A stretch of 32,751 nucleotides of DNA, taken from assembly GCA_002737365.1 (NCBI GenBank), contig NSIL01000027.1, positions 1 through 32,751 of the forward strand. The letters run 5' to 3'. Position 1 is the stretch's first letter; each line of letters starts with the position of its first letter. A model generated the notes under the pieces. The model saw only the letters and a list, made by a program, of their open reading frames with translations. It made no database searches and was not told the origin of the DNA. Position numbers and translations under genes: made by a program. This DNA is from Acidobacterium sp. GTDB lineage: Bacteria; Acidobacteriota; Vicinamibacteria; Vicinamibacterales; UBA2999. Below, in pieces: positions 7,814 to 16,025 of this stretch.

Positions 7814-8974
7814 ATGAGAAGAGACACCGGTCGGCGGCCTCAGCTTGGTAAATATGTATGCGCCCTCGCCATTCTAGTGGCGACCGGCCTCACGCTGACA
7901 GCCCAGAACACGCCGTACTATCCACCGGCGGGTCCGTGGGCGAAGAAGTCTCCCGCGGAGCTGGGCATGGATCCCGCCAAGCTTGCGGAAGCGGTGGCGT
8001 GGGCGCAGACGCGCGAGTCGAACCGCGAGATGGACTTCTCCGACCAGGAGCGCATTTTCGGCTCGTTGCTCGGATCGGTCCCGAACATTCGCGCGCACAC
8101 CAACGGTGTCGTGATCTACAAGGGCTACGCGGTGGCCGAGTTCGGCGATCCCACCTGGGCGGATCCCACCTACTCGGTCGCCAAGAGCATGCTCTCCACC
8201 GTGGCCGGCGTCGCCGTGCGCGACGGCAAGATCGCCGCACTCGATCAGTTGGTCGGCACCACGATCAAAGATGGCGGCTACGACTCACCGCGCAACCAGC
8301 AGGTCACCTGGCAGATGCACCTGCAGCAGGAGAGCGAGTGGGAAGGCAACATGTTCGGCAAGCAGGATAACTTCATCGGCAAGGAAGCCTTCGGCCAGGG
8401 CGAGATGAAGCCGCGCGAGCAGATGAAGCCCGGCACGCGCTACGAATACAACGACGTGCGCATCAATCGCTTCTCACTGTCGCTGCTGCGGGCGTTTCAG
8501 AAACCCGTGCCCGACGTGTTCCGCGATGAGGTCATGAACCCGATCGGCGCCTCGAACACCTGGCGCTGGATTCCCTATGCCAACAGCTTCGTCGAGCTGA
8601 ACGGCAAGAAGGTGGCGTCGGTCAGCGGCGGCACGCGCTGGGGCGGCGGCATGTGGATCAACTCGTGGGACATGGCGCGCTTCGGCTACTTGTGGCTGCG
8701 TGGCGGCAAGTGGGGCGACAAGCAGATCGTGCCCGCTGGCTACGTGAAAGCGGCGCTCACGCCGAGCGCGCACGGACCTGACTATGGCTACTTGTGGTGG
8801 CTCAACCGAAGCGGCAAGGGCCTGCCGGGTCTGCCCGGGAATGCGTTCTGGGCCAATGGCGCCGGCACCAACAGCATCACGGTGTTGCCCGATCAGGATC
8901 TGGTCGTAGTGTGGCGGTGGCACTCCGGAAATCCGGCCGAGTTCGTCAAGCGAATCACCGCAGCGATCAAGTAA
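7814..8974 (+). CDS. Secreted class C beta-lactamase-type serine hydrolase
   Basis: This encodes a 386-residue exported serine hydrolase of the beta-lactamase / DD-peptidase class C superfamily. The N-terminus has a long basic stretch and then a hydrophobic core, KYVCALAILVATGLTLTAQ. Ser121 lies in YSVAKSML (SxxK nucleophile motif). YEYNDVRIN around residue 215 is the candidate YxN-type motif, and ANGAGTNSITVLP near the C-terminus is in the place of the KTG/HxG element. An in-frame TTG exists at 7802, but GGGGGGA (7804-7810) just before the ATG at 7814 is the only Shine-Dalgarno-like sequence, so I use 7814. The substrate is unknown; an esterase or D-amino-acid peptidase is as likely as anything else. 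It follows the M14 gene on the same strand. Confidence 0.87.
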   Translation: MRRDTGRRPQLGKYVCALAILVATGLTLTAQNTPYYPPAGPWAKKSPAELGMDPAKLAEAVAWAQTRESNREMDFSDQERIFGSLLGSVPNIRAHTNGVVIYKGYAVAEFGDPTWADPTYSVAKSMLSTVAGVAVRDGKIAALDQLVGTTIKDGGYDSPRNQQVTWQMHLQQESEWEGNMFGKQDNFIGKEAFGQGEMKPREQMKPGTRYEYNDVRINRFSLSLLRAFQKPVPDVFRDEVMNPIGASNTWRWIPYANSFVELNGKKVASVSGGTRWGGGMWINSWDMARFGYLWLRGGKWGDKQIVPAGYVKAALTPSAHGPDYGYLWWLNRSGKGLPGLPGNAFWANGAGTNSITVLPDQDLVVVWRWHSGNPAEFVKRITAAIK

Positions 8975-8984
8975 CTACCAACCG

Positions 8985-9107
8985 GCGCCGCGCGAGTTGA
9001 CTCGTGCGGCGCGCCAGGAAGAGCGGCTGCTGGCGAGCGGCCCGCGCGCCGCTGAAGACCCGAACTACCGCGCCGGCACCTGGCGCCTGATCCGGTACAT
9101 CTATTAG
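8985..9107 (+). pseudogene. Possible C-terminal gene remnant (EDPNYRAGTWRLIRYIY)
   Basis: After the hydrolase stop, a frame without a clear start reads ELTRAARQEERLLASGPRAA, continues EDPNYRAGTWRLIRYIY, and stops at 9105-9107. The composition and ending look like the tail of a real protein. EDPNYRA also occurs near the C-terminus of the upstream M14 product, which may be coincidence. As with real genes here, the stop is fused to the dispersed repeat. I cannot name the parent gene. Confidence 0.3.
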
Positions 9108-9157
9108 CCACAGAGGACACCGCTATCCTCTGTGTTCTCGGTGTCCTCTGTGGCTAA
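9104..9157. terminator. Perfect 19-bp hairpin of the dispersed repeat, bidirectional terminator
   Basis: TTAGCCACAGAGGACACCG (9104-9122) is the exact reverse complement of CGGTGTCCTCTGTGGCTAA (9139-9157), with a 16-nt loop. It lies between a plus-strand gene end and the minus-strand dipeptidase stop (9158-9160), the usual site for a shared terminator. There is no U-run, so factor-independent termination is inferred from structure and position only. It is the most complete copy of the repeat in the window. Confidence 0.7.
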
Positions 9158-10348
9158 TTACTTAGCGTCGAGCTGTTCGATGGTCGCCGTCGACGGTTGG
9201 CGTGTCTTCTGCAGCCTGGCGGCAACGGCCTCTGCCTGTTTCATCACGCGCAGCACATTCAGGCCCAGGATTTTCTTGAGGTCCTCGTCCGTGTAACCAC
9301 GCTTGATCAGCTCCGCGGTCAGGTCCGGATACTTCGACACGTCCTCGAGACCCACTACCACCTGCGTGATGCCGTCGAAGTCGCCGCCGAGCCCGAGGTG
9401 GTCGATGCCGGCGACCTTGCGGATGTGATCGATGTGGTCGGCCACCTGCGCCAGCGTGGCCTTGGGGGGCGTGGGTCCGCGCTCCGCGGCGGGCTTGGCG
9501 TCGTAGTCCGCGACCGCCTGCGAGATGAAGCCCGGCACGAATGTCACCATCACCACGCCGCCGTTCCTGGCGGTCAGCTGCAGCACGTTGTCGGGCACGT
9601 TGCGAGGCACGTTACAGATTGCCCGGGCCGACGAGTGCGAGAAGATCACCGGCGCCTCGCTCACGCGCAAGGCATCCGCCATGGTGTCGGATGACACGTG
9701 GCTGAGATCGACCAGCATCCCCATTCGGTTCATTTCGCGAACCACCTCTTCGCCGAACTTCGACAGACCGCCGACCGCCGGCTTGTCGGCGGCGGCGTCC
9801 GCCCAGCGCAAGTTGCCGTTGTGGGTCAGCGTCAGGTAGCGTGCGCCGAGGGCGAAAAACATGCGCAGCGTCGGCAGGGAGTCGTCGATCGAATGCCCGC
9901 CCTCCATGCCGATCAGCGAGCCAATGCGGCCGGCCTTGAACGACCGCTCGACGTCGGCAGCGGTGTAGGCCATCTCGAATGTCTCGGGCCACCGCTTCGT
10001 CATGCGATGCACGATGTCGATTTGTTCCAAGGTGACGCGGACCGCCTCCTGGCCCGTCATCGTTGACGGCGTGTAGACCGACCAGAACTGTCCGCCCAGG
10101 CCGCCCAGCCGCAGCCGCGGAATGTCGGTCATCAGCGACGGCACCGGCTTGGAGATCTCCGCCTTGCTGAAGTCGCGGCCCGGATCCAATCCGCGTAGCG
10201 CCCAGGGGTAATCGTTGTGCCCGTCGATCAGTGGCACCTGCTGATGGAGCGCCCGGGCTCTGGTGAGCGGGTCTTGGGCCAATGCCGGGTTGCCAACGAT
10301 TATCACGGTGACGGTAACCAACGCGAGCAGTGAAAGGTATCGGAACAT
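9158..10348 (-). CDS. Secreted membrane-type dipeptidase, M19 family
   Basis: This is a 396-residue exported zinc dipeptidase of the renal dipeptidase family, cleaving dipeptides (often also D-amino-acid or beta-lactam-like substrates in the family). The signal peptide is MFRYLSLLALVTVTVIIVGN then PALAQ. Metal and active-site motifs are all present: IDGHNDYPW (His44, Asp46), GMEGGHSIDD (bridging Glu), VDLSHVSSDTM (His), FSHSSARAICNVPRN (His and Arg) and LGGDFDGI (Asp). An in-frame start at 10366 would add MWQDLT. The ATG at 10348 has AGGA 7 nt upstream and gives a clean signal peptide, so I chose it. It probably finishes degradation of peptides released by the neighbouring exopeptidases. Confidence 0.93.
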   Translation of the reverse strand: MFRYLSLLALVTVTVIIVGNPALAQDPLTRARALHQQVPLIDGHNDYPWALRGLDPGRDFSKAEISKPVPSLMTDIPRLRLGGLGGQFWSVYTPSTMTGQEAVRVTLEQIDIVHRMTKRWPETFEMAYTAADVERSFKAGRIGSLIGMEGGHSIDDSLPTLRMFFALGARYLTLTHNGNLRWADAAADKPAVGGLSKFGEEVVREMNRMGMLVDLSHVSSDTMADALRVSEAPVIFSHSSARAICNVPRNVPDNVLQLTARNGGVVMVTFVPGFISQAVADYDAKPAAERGPTPPKATLAQVADHIDHIRKVAGIDHLGLGGDFDGITQVVVGLEDVSKYPDLTAELIKRGYTDEDLKKILGLNVLRVMKQAEAVAARLQKTRQPSTATIEQLDAK

Positions 10349-10387
10349 GGTGAGATCCTGCCACAAGCTGCCGGGTCCCGGATCCCG

Positions 10388-11164
10388 TCAGATTCGCAAG
10401 AGCGTGTCGCGCAGCACCCGCGCCTGGATGCGGCTGACCGCCAGCGTCTGGCCGTTCGCCATCTGCACCTGATAGGTGCCCCCGGGCATGGGACTGACCT
10501 TCTGAATCTGGTCCACGGCCGCCAGCGTGCCCCGGCTCAAGCGCACGAACCGCCGCGGGTCGAGTCGCGACTCGAGCGCGTGCAGGCGATGCGAAATGGT
10601 GAACCGCTCGTTGGCAACGGTGGTGAGGTGGAGCAGCTCACCCTCGGCGACGACCGAGGCAATCTGCCTGACTGGCAGAATCACGGTTTCGTCTCGCCGG
10701 CGCACCGGAATCCGCTCGAGGTAGCTCCGGCGCGCCGCGCTGTCGAGCGCGGCCGAAGCCGCCGTCAGGCCACTGGCGCGCTCGGACGCCGTCCCCTCGG
10801 CCCGGGTTCGCGCGCGGTCAATGGTCGTGGCCAGGCGCTCGCGCTCGACCGGCTTTAGCAGGTAATCGATCGCATTCAACTCAAACGCCTGCACCGCGAA
10901 CTCGTCGTAGGCGGTGACGAAGGCGATTGACGGGGTGGCGCCGGCCTTGACCAGCCGCGCCACGTCGAGGCCACCCGCCTCTGGCATGTTGAGGTCGAGC
11001 AGCGCGAGATCGGGTTTCAGCGACTCGATCAGGTCGATGGCCTCCGTCCCGCTCGCCGCTTCGCCGACCACCTCGACCTGCGGAAACGTCTTCAGCAGGT
11101 TGATCAAGAAGCGCCGGGCCGGCCGCTCATCGTCGGCCAGTACGACCCGCAACAGCTTGGGCAT
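10388..11164 (-). CDS. LytTR-type response regulator
   Basis: This is a cytoplasmic DNA-binding response regulator of 258 residues. The receiver domain (about 5-120) has the acidic pair ADDE (D11, D12), the phospho-acceptor Asp57 in LLDLNMP, VTAYDE and the conserved Lys in YLLKPVE. The LytTR DNA-binding domain (about 155-258) contains RRRDETVILPVRQIASVVAE, RRFVRLSRGTLAAVDQI and a conserved end. The ATG at 11164 has AAGG 9 nt upstream, whereas the in-frame ATG at 11173 sits directly on that motif. The start overlaps the 3' end of the kinase gene by 38 nt, so the two are coupled partners. Target genes are not identifiable. Confidence 0.92.
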   Translation of the reverse strand: MPKLLRVVLADDERPARRFLINLLKTFPQVEVVGEAASGTEAIDLIESLKPDLALLDLNMPEAGGLDVARLVKAGATPSIAFVTAYDEFAVQAFELNAIDYLLKPVERERLATTIDRARTRAEGTASERASGLTAASAALDSAARRSYLERIPVRRRDETVILPVRQIASVVAEGELLHLTTVANERFTISHRLHALESRLDPRRFVRLSRGTLAAVDQIQKVSPMPGGTYQVQMANGQTLAVSRIQARVLRDTLLRI

Positions 11165-13001
11165 CGCGATCATCCTTGTCTATTCCAGCCGCCTGAGCCA
11201 GCGGCAACACCAGCTCGGCGACGGTGCCTCGAGCGAGTTCAGCCGTGAGCGTCAGCGACGCGCTTTCACCGTAATGGCCGGCCAATCGCCGCCTGAGGTT
11301 GTCCACACCCACATGATCTGTGGCGTCAGGGGGCGCCGCTGGTTGCAACGGCGCACCCGTGTTGCGCACGGCGATGCGCAGGCGGTCGACGCCACCGGCG
11401 GTGTCGATGCGAGCCGTGACCTCGACATCGCCACCGGTCGTGCTGGGGGCGACGCCGTGCTTGATCGCGTTCTCGACCAGCGGCTGGACGACCAGCGCCG
11501 GAATTCGCAACAGGCGTAGTGCCGGCGGCACGTCGATGCGCACGCGCAGCCGCTCCTCGAAACGCTCATGCTCAATCTTCAGGTAGTGCTCAACCAGTTC
11601 GATCTCGCGGCCCAGGGTCGTGAAGTCGCCTTCAGACCGCAACACCCCGCGCAGCAGGGCCGTCAGCTGCATCAGGGTGTTGATGGCGCGAGGCGGTGCT
11701 GACTCGATCAGGTATCCGATCGTGGTCAACGCATTGAACAGGAAGTGCGGGTTGACCTGGGCGCGCAGCGCCTTCAGCTCGGCCTCGGCGGTCAGCTTCT
11801 GCATTTCCTCTTCGCGCAGTCGCACTTCGTAGCGTTCGTTCGTCAGCCGGATCTGATCGATACGGCGGGCGGCGGTTCCGACGACGGTCTTGACCAGCGC
11901 GAGGTCGTCCGACAGCAGCCGGCGGCCGCCAGTCAGCTCGCCGACCTTGACCACGAACCGTGGCTGGTCGGTCACTGGAACCAGCGCCTGCGTGGTCTTG
12001 GGTGGCGTGGCGGCCGCATCCGGGCCGTCTTCCACCCACCACACGCGTTGCGCATCCAGCGCCGGCGCCAGTCGCTCGGTCACGGTGTCGAGCACGCCCT
12101 CGATCGAGTTCTTCGACTGCAGCGCCTGGCCAATGCCGGCGCCGAGCGCCGCGTAGTCCATGCGGCCCAGTAGCGACTGATCCACGAAACGGACGAGGCG
12201 ACGGTGCAGCCAGGGCGAGACGAGCGACGTGCCGACCCACAACGCCATCAGGACGCCGGCGGCCAGCGGTCCGGCCGGCAGCATGGTCGCCAGGTTGTAG
12301 CCGGTGAAAGCAATCGCGACGAGCGCAATCAACGTGAGCGCCTGCTTGAGGAACAGGTCGGCCAGCGCGAACCGGTAGTCCTGGTAGAGAATGGCAAACG
12401 CCAGCGGGATGGCGGCGTGGTGCCCGATCAACTCTACCGCCCAGCCGTCTCCCGCCGCGTGAAAGCGGCCGAGGTGCGACGCCGACACTGCGAACAGTGC
12501 GAGCGCCAGGACCCACAACACCCGTTGACCGTTTGCCTGCGACCGCGTCAGCACGCCTAACGCCACGATCATCAAGCCATAACAGATCGTCAGGATCAGA
12601 AACGCGAGCGACGAGGGTTCGGGATTACCGGTGATCACCGTTTGCAGGTGCAGCACCGAGGCGGCGATGCTGCAGCCATACGCGATCACGGTGATGACGA
12701 TGCCGCGCGGCAGGGCGCGGGCGACCGAATGCACCACCACCGCCGCCAGCAGGCCGAGCGCCGGAAACGACATCGCCCACAGGCCGATCGATTCGTTGAA
12801 GTAGCCCAGGCGTGGCAAGGCATAGGCCGTCAGTTCGCCGAAGTTCCAGATCAGCCCGAGGACGGCAGTCGCCAGCGGCAGGAAGTGGCCTGGCTTGTCT
12901 GGGCCACCCCTCAGCACCAGCGCCAGCAACATCGCGTATAGCGTCGTGCCGGTGATAAACCCGACCAGGTTGAGCACTTCCGACGCGTTCGGTGCGATCA
13001 C
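11127..13001 (-). CDS. LytS/YehU-type membrane sensor histidine kinase
   Basis: This is an inner-membrane kinase of 624 residues that would phosphorylate the regulator encoded just downstream. Residues 1-240 hold several hydrophobic segments, about seven to eight (for example LVGFITGTTLYAMLLALVL and LFLKQALTLIALVAIAF). A GAF-like region spans roughly 285-395. The His_kinase domain carries LRAQVNPHFLFNALTTIGYL with the phospho-accepting His near 419. The ATPase part has VVQPLVENAIKHGVAP (N box) and VGVDNLRRRLAGHYG (G box). The GTG start at 13001 has no ribosome binding site but has TAGAAT 6 nt upstream. The signal sensed is unknown. The gene is divergent from the E1 dehydrogenase gene, from which it shares a 27-nt gap. 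Confidence 0.92.
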   Translation of the reverse strand: MIAPNASEVLNLVGFITGTTLYAMLLALVLRGGPDKPGHFLPLATAVLGLIWNFGELTAYALPRLGYFNESIGLWAMSFPALGLLAAVVVHSVARALPRGIVITVIAYGCSIAASVLHLQTVITGNPEPSSLAFLILTICYGLMIVALGVLTRSQANGQRVLWVLALALFAVSASHLGRFHAAGDGWAVELIGHHAAIPLAFAILYQDYRFALADLFLKQALTLIALVAIAFTGYNLATMLPAGPLAAGVLMALWVGTSLVSPWLHRRLVRFVDQSLLGRMDYAALGAGIGQALQSKNSIEGVLDTVTERLAPALDAQRVWWVEDGPDAAATPPKTTQALVPVTDQPRFVVKVGELTGGRRLLSDDLALVKTVVGTAARRIDQIRLTNERYEVRLREEEMQKLTAEAELKALRAQVNPHFLFNALTTIGYLIESAPPRAINTLMQLTALLRGVLRSEGDFTTLGREIELVEHYLKIEHERFEERLRVRIDVPPALRLLRIPALVVQPLVENAIKHGVAPSTTGGDVEVTARIDTAGGVDRLRIAVRNTGAPLQPAAPPDATDHVGVDNLRRRLAGHYGESASLTLTAELARGTVAELVLPLAQAAGIDKDDRDAQAVAGRTGRR

Positions 13002-13007
13002 GGATCG

Positions 13008-13019
13008 ATTCTATACAAT
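13008..13019. promoter_or_regulatory. Back-to-back -10 boxes of two divergent genes
   Basis: On the minus strand TAGAAT (13013-13008) ends 6 nt before the kinase GTG at 13001. On the plus strand TACAAT (13014-13019) ends 9 nt before the E1 gene ATG at 13029. The two hexamers are directly adjacent in a 12-bp AT-rich island, and neither gene has a Shine-Dalgarno sequence. Divergent leaderless transcription with mutual interference is inferred. Confidence 0.45.
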
Positions 13020-13028
13020 GGCGTATCC

Positions 13029-15521
13029 ATGTCCCGCACGGTTGATGCCACGAAACTCACTGGTCTCGCCAGCCGATTTGCCGCGTTTGTGGCCGAGCGC
13101 CACCCCTTTGCCCTGACGATCGCGCTTGAGGCATTCGACCGCGCCGGCGTTGGCGCCATCAAAAGCCGCGATGCTGTGAAGCTGGATGCCGCGCGCATCC
13201 CGTTCCGACGCGCGCTCGCCAAGACCTTGTACGACCAGGTCGCCGCGCCTGAGGGCATCGCCGAGACGACCCCTGGCACCTCCGCGATCAAGCGACTGGA
13301 ACAGGCGCGCGCGGAAGTCGTGGACGCCTGCGACGGCTTCCTGCGGCGTGCCGCCATCGAGGCGTCGCTGACCAAGGCCGAGCGCAAAGAAATTCTCAAG
13401 GGCATGTGTCTCACGCGCAGCGTTGATAATCGCCTGAAGCAGTTCTTCATGGGCGGTGAGGTTCGCTGGGGTGACATGGCGTTTCAGGGCAAGGGCTTTC
13501 GATCGCTCGGCCAGGAAGCCATCTATGCCGGCGCGATTCGCTTGCACCGTGGCGAGGCGTATCGCAAGGCTGATGGCACCTGGAACGGCGACGTCCTGGC
13601 ACCGGTGATTCGCGACCTCGGCATGACGCTGGCCATGCGGCATGACGAAGAAGCCGTGGCGATGGTGTTGCGCGCGCAAATGGGCAAGTCGGGTCCGCCC
13701 ATGGACGGCAAGGACTTGCACACCGGCGACTTCGAGTGGGGCGTGCTGCCGGCGGCGGCGCCGCTGGCGGTGGGCTCGCTGACCATGGCCGGCATGGCGA
13801 TGGCGTTCTCGCTCGAGGGAAGCGATCGCATCGCCCTCTCGTTCATCGGCGAAGGTGGCTCGTCGCTCGGTGAGTGGCACGAGGCGATCAACACCTGCGC
13901 GGCCGCGAAGCTGCCGGCCATCTTCTGCGTCCAGAACAACCAGACGGCGCTGTCGACGCCGGTGCGCGACAACTCCGCCAGCCGCGTCTTTGCCGACAAG
14001 GCGGCGGGCTACGGCGTCCCCGGCCTGACCATTGATGGCACCGATCCCGACGAAGTGGCGGCGGCCTTTACCTGGGCGGCCGAGCGGGCGCGGGCCGGCG
14101 AGGGCGTGACGCTGATCGAAGTGGTGGCCATGCGCATGTGCGGCCACGCCCATCACGACGACATGCTGTACCTCGGCAAGGATCAGCCGCCGTCGTGGGA
14201 GTATCACCAGTTGTTCGAGACCGGCTACGCCAATCGCGAGCTCTACGAGTACTGGTCGAAGCGCGATCCGATCCCGATGTATGCCCGCCGGCTCGAGGCC
14301 GAGGGCGTGATCAAGGTGGGCGATCTGGATGCGCTCAAGGCGTGGGCCGACGAACTGGTCGAAGGCCAGGCGCAGGCGGTGATCAAGGCGCCGTGGCCAA
14401 GGCCCGAGATGGCCGGCGTCGGCGTCCACTACGACGAGAACCCGCGCGAGCGGGTTGAAGTGCTCGAGCCAGCCCGCCGCCTCGCCGTGCCGGCGGCGGC
14501 CTCGCTGCCACCGCTCGAGACCGGGCTGCCGTTCGACAAGAAGGGCAACACCTTCCTCGAGGCGGTCATGCTCGGGGTCGGCGATGCGCTCAGGGCCGAC
14601 CCGCGCGTGTTCGTCTACGGCGAAGACGTTGGCGGCCAGTATGGCAATGCGTTTCTGCTGCTGAAGCCGTTGCTGAGGGAGTTTGGCGATCGCATCCGCA
14701 ACTCGCCGCTCGCCGAAGGCGCCGTGCTGGGCGTGTGTGTCGGTGCCGCGCTGGCCGGGCAGCGGCCGATTGGCGAGATGCAGTTCAACGATTTTGTCGC
14801 CACCGGCTTCAATCAACTGGTCAACAACGCAGCGAAGATCCGTTATCGCTGGGGCGGCAGCGTGCCGATGGTGGTGCGCATGCCGTGGGGTGGGCTGCGT
14901 CACGCCGGACCGTACCACAGCCAGAATACCGAGCCGTGGTTCTATCGCACCCCGGGCCTCAAGATCGTCGTCCCGTCCACGCCGGAAGATGCGCGGGCGC
15001 TGATGGCCGCCGCCGTCGCTGATCCCGATCCGGTGTTGTTCTACGAGCACATCGCGCTCTACCGCGATCCGCGGATCAAGCAGGCATTGCCGGCGGAAGC
15101 ACCGGCGCCGCTCGCGCTGGGTAAGGCGGCGCTACGGCGAGCGGGTTCCGATCTGGTGATGATTTCGTATGGCGCCTACGTGCACCATTGCCTGCGCGTA
15201 GCCGAGAAACTGTCGGCCGAGGGCGTCGAGGCGTCGGTGCTCGACCTACGGAGTCTTGCCCCGCTCGACCGCGAGGCCATTCTCGCCGTCGCCCGGCACT
15301 GCAACCGGGTGCTGATTGTGCACGAAGACTCGCGCACCGGCGGCATTGGCGAGAGCCTGGCCGCCATCATCCAGGAAGAGGCGTTCGAGGCGCTGGATGC
15401 GCCCATTCGCATCCTCGGCGCGCTCGATACGCCCGTGCCGTACTCGCCACCGCTCGAAGCCGTGTTCCTGGTCAGTGAAGACGAGATCGAGCAGGCGGCG
15501 CGACTGCTGGCCGCCTACTGA
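13029..15521 (+). CDS. Fused E1 alpha/beta subunit of a 2-oxoacid dehydrogenase complex
   Basis: This is an 830-residue cytoplasmic thiamine-diphosphate enzyme that would decarboxylate a 2-oxoacid and reductively acylate a lipoyl E2. Residues 1-110 are an N-terminal extension I do not recognise. About 120-440 is the E1 alpha part, with GEGGSSLGEWHEAIN and CVQNNQTALSTPV forming the ThDP/Mg site. About 490-830 is the E1 beta part: VFVYGEDVGGQYGNAF, NSPLAEGAVLGV (catalytic Glu), RHAGPYHSQNTEPWF (active-site His), then VVPSTPEDARALM and VLFYEHIALYR. In most bacteria alpha and beta are separate genes. Substrate (pyruvate versus branched-chain) is not resolved, and no E2 or E3 gene is nearby. The stop lies 1 nt from that of the convergent gene. 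Confidence 0.9.
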   Translation: MSRTVDATKLTGLASRFAAFVAERHPFALTIALEAFDRAGVGAIKSRDAVKLDAARIPFRRALAKTLYDQVAAPEGIAETTPGTSAIKRLEQARAEVVDACDGFLRRAAIEASLTKAERKEILKGMCLTRSVDNRLKQFFMGGEVRWGDMAFQGKGFRSLGQEAIYAGAIRLHRGEAYRKADGTWNGDVLAPVIRDLGMTLAMRHDEEAVAMVLRAQMGKSGPPMDGKDLHTGDFEWGVLPAAAPLAVGSLTMAGMAMAFSLEGSDRIALSFIGEGGSSLGEWHEAINTCAAAKLPAIFCVQNNQTALSTPVRDNSASRVFADKAAGYGVPGLTIDGTDPDEVAAAFTWAAERARAGEGVTLIEVVAMRMCGHAHHDDMLYLGKDQPPSWEYHQLFETGYANRELYEYWSKRDPIPMYARRLEAEGVIKVGDLDALKAWADELVEGQAQAVIKAPWPRPEMAGVGVHYDENPRERVEVLEPARRLAVPAAASLPPLETGLPFDKKGNTFLEAVMLGVGDALRADPRVFVYGEDVGGQYGNAFLLLKPLLREFGDRIRNSPLAEGAVLGVCVGAALAGQRPIGEMQFNDFVATGFNQLVNNAAKIRYRWGGSVPMVVRMPWGGLRHAGPYHSQNTEPWFYRTPGLKIVVPSTPEDARALMAAAVADPDPVLFYEHIALYRDPRIKQALPAEAPAPLALGKAALRRAGSDLVMISYGAYVHHCLRVAEKLSAEGVEASVLDLRSLAPLDREAILAVARHCNRVLIVHEDSRTGGIGESLAAIIQEEAFEALDAPIRILGALDTPVPYSPPLEAVFLVSEDEIEQAARLLAAY

Positions 15522-15522
15522 C

Positions 15523-15885
15523 CTATTTCTTCTTCGCCGCCGTGAAGTCGGCCTGGCCCATGCCGAAGTCGAGCATGCCCTTGATGGTGTCGCCGTCGAC
15601 GTCACCGGTCACCTTGATCTCGAGCGGACCCTGGGGGCCGTCAACGCTGAAGGTCAGCGCCAGCGCCTTGCCCTTGAGCGTGCCCTTGACCGGCACCGTG
15701 CCTTGCGGGCTGTCGATGGTGCCGGTCACGACCTCGCCATCCTGCGTGAGGGCGGCGGCGGCCGTAAGCGCGCCTTGCGGCCCGTTGATGTTCAGCTCCC
15801 ACGCACCTGTCACCGATCCCTGCGCATACGGCGCCACGCTGAGAGTGAACGTGAACACGACCGCGAGTGAAATTGCTCGAAACAT
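15523..15885 (-). CDS. Small secreted protein of unknown function
   Basis: This encodes 120 residues with a clear signal peptide, MFRAISLAVVFTFTLSVAPY then AQG. The mature part alternates short polar and hydrophobic stretches (GAWELNINGPQG, TQDGEVVTGTID, KGTLKGKALALTFS, TGDVDGDTIKGML) typical of a small beta-barrel, and ends in AAKKK. I recognise the general type from Acidobacteria but no defined function. The start is well supported by GGAGG 6 nt upstream. Its stop is one base from that of the E1 gene, so no separate terminator fits between them. Confidence 0.85.
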   Translation of the reverse strand: MFRAISLAVVFTFTLSVAPYAQGSVTGAWELNINGPQGALTAAAALTQDGEVVTGTIDSPQGTVPVKGTLKGKALALTFSVDGPQGPLEIKVTGDVDGDTIKGMLDFGMGQADFTAAKKK

Positions 15886-16011
15886 GTGAAGCCTCCAGAA
15901 AGTGAACGAACTACGGTAACAAAAATCAGTCGGTCAAGCGAACGGCGATCTCACCCCGGTCGCGATCTCATACGACCAGCCGTGCCACGGGCCCGTGACC
16001 ACGCCGCGCCC

Positions 16012-16024
16012 GGTGTCTGACACC
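16012..16024. repeat. Palindrome GGTGTCTGACACC, REP-like
   Basis: GGTGTC and GACACC are perfect inverted arms around a single T, ending one base before the last codon of the M28-PDZ gene. It closely resembles one arm of the hairpin at 30687-30738. Such palindromes are typical cores of REP elements mobilised by TnpA_REP (RAYT) transposases. No such transposase is in the window. Confidence 0.5.
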
Positions 16025-16025
16025 G

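Noticed and set aside
4170-8974. Two beta-lactamase-fold genes read as an antibiotic-resistance locus
   Set aside because: One lacks a visible ExxLN motif, the other has only general class C superfamily motifs, and the context is secreted peptidases. Serine hydrolase is the safer call.
13011-15050. Minus-strand open frame of 679 codons opposite the E1 gene
   Set aside because: The plus strand carries clear thiamine-enzyme motifs throughout; the antisense product has no motif and a composition typical of shadow frames.
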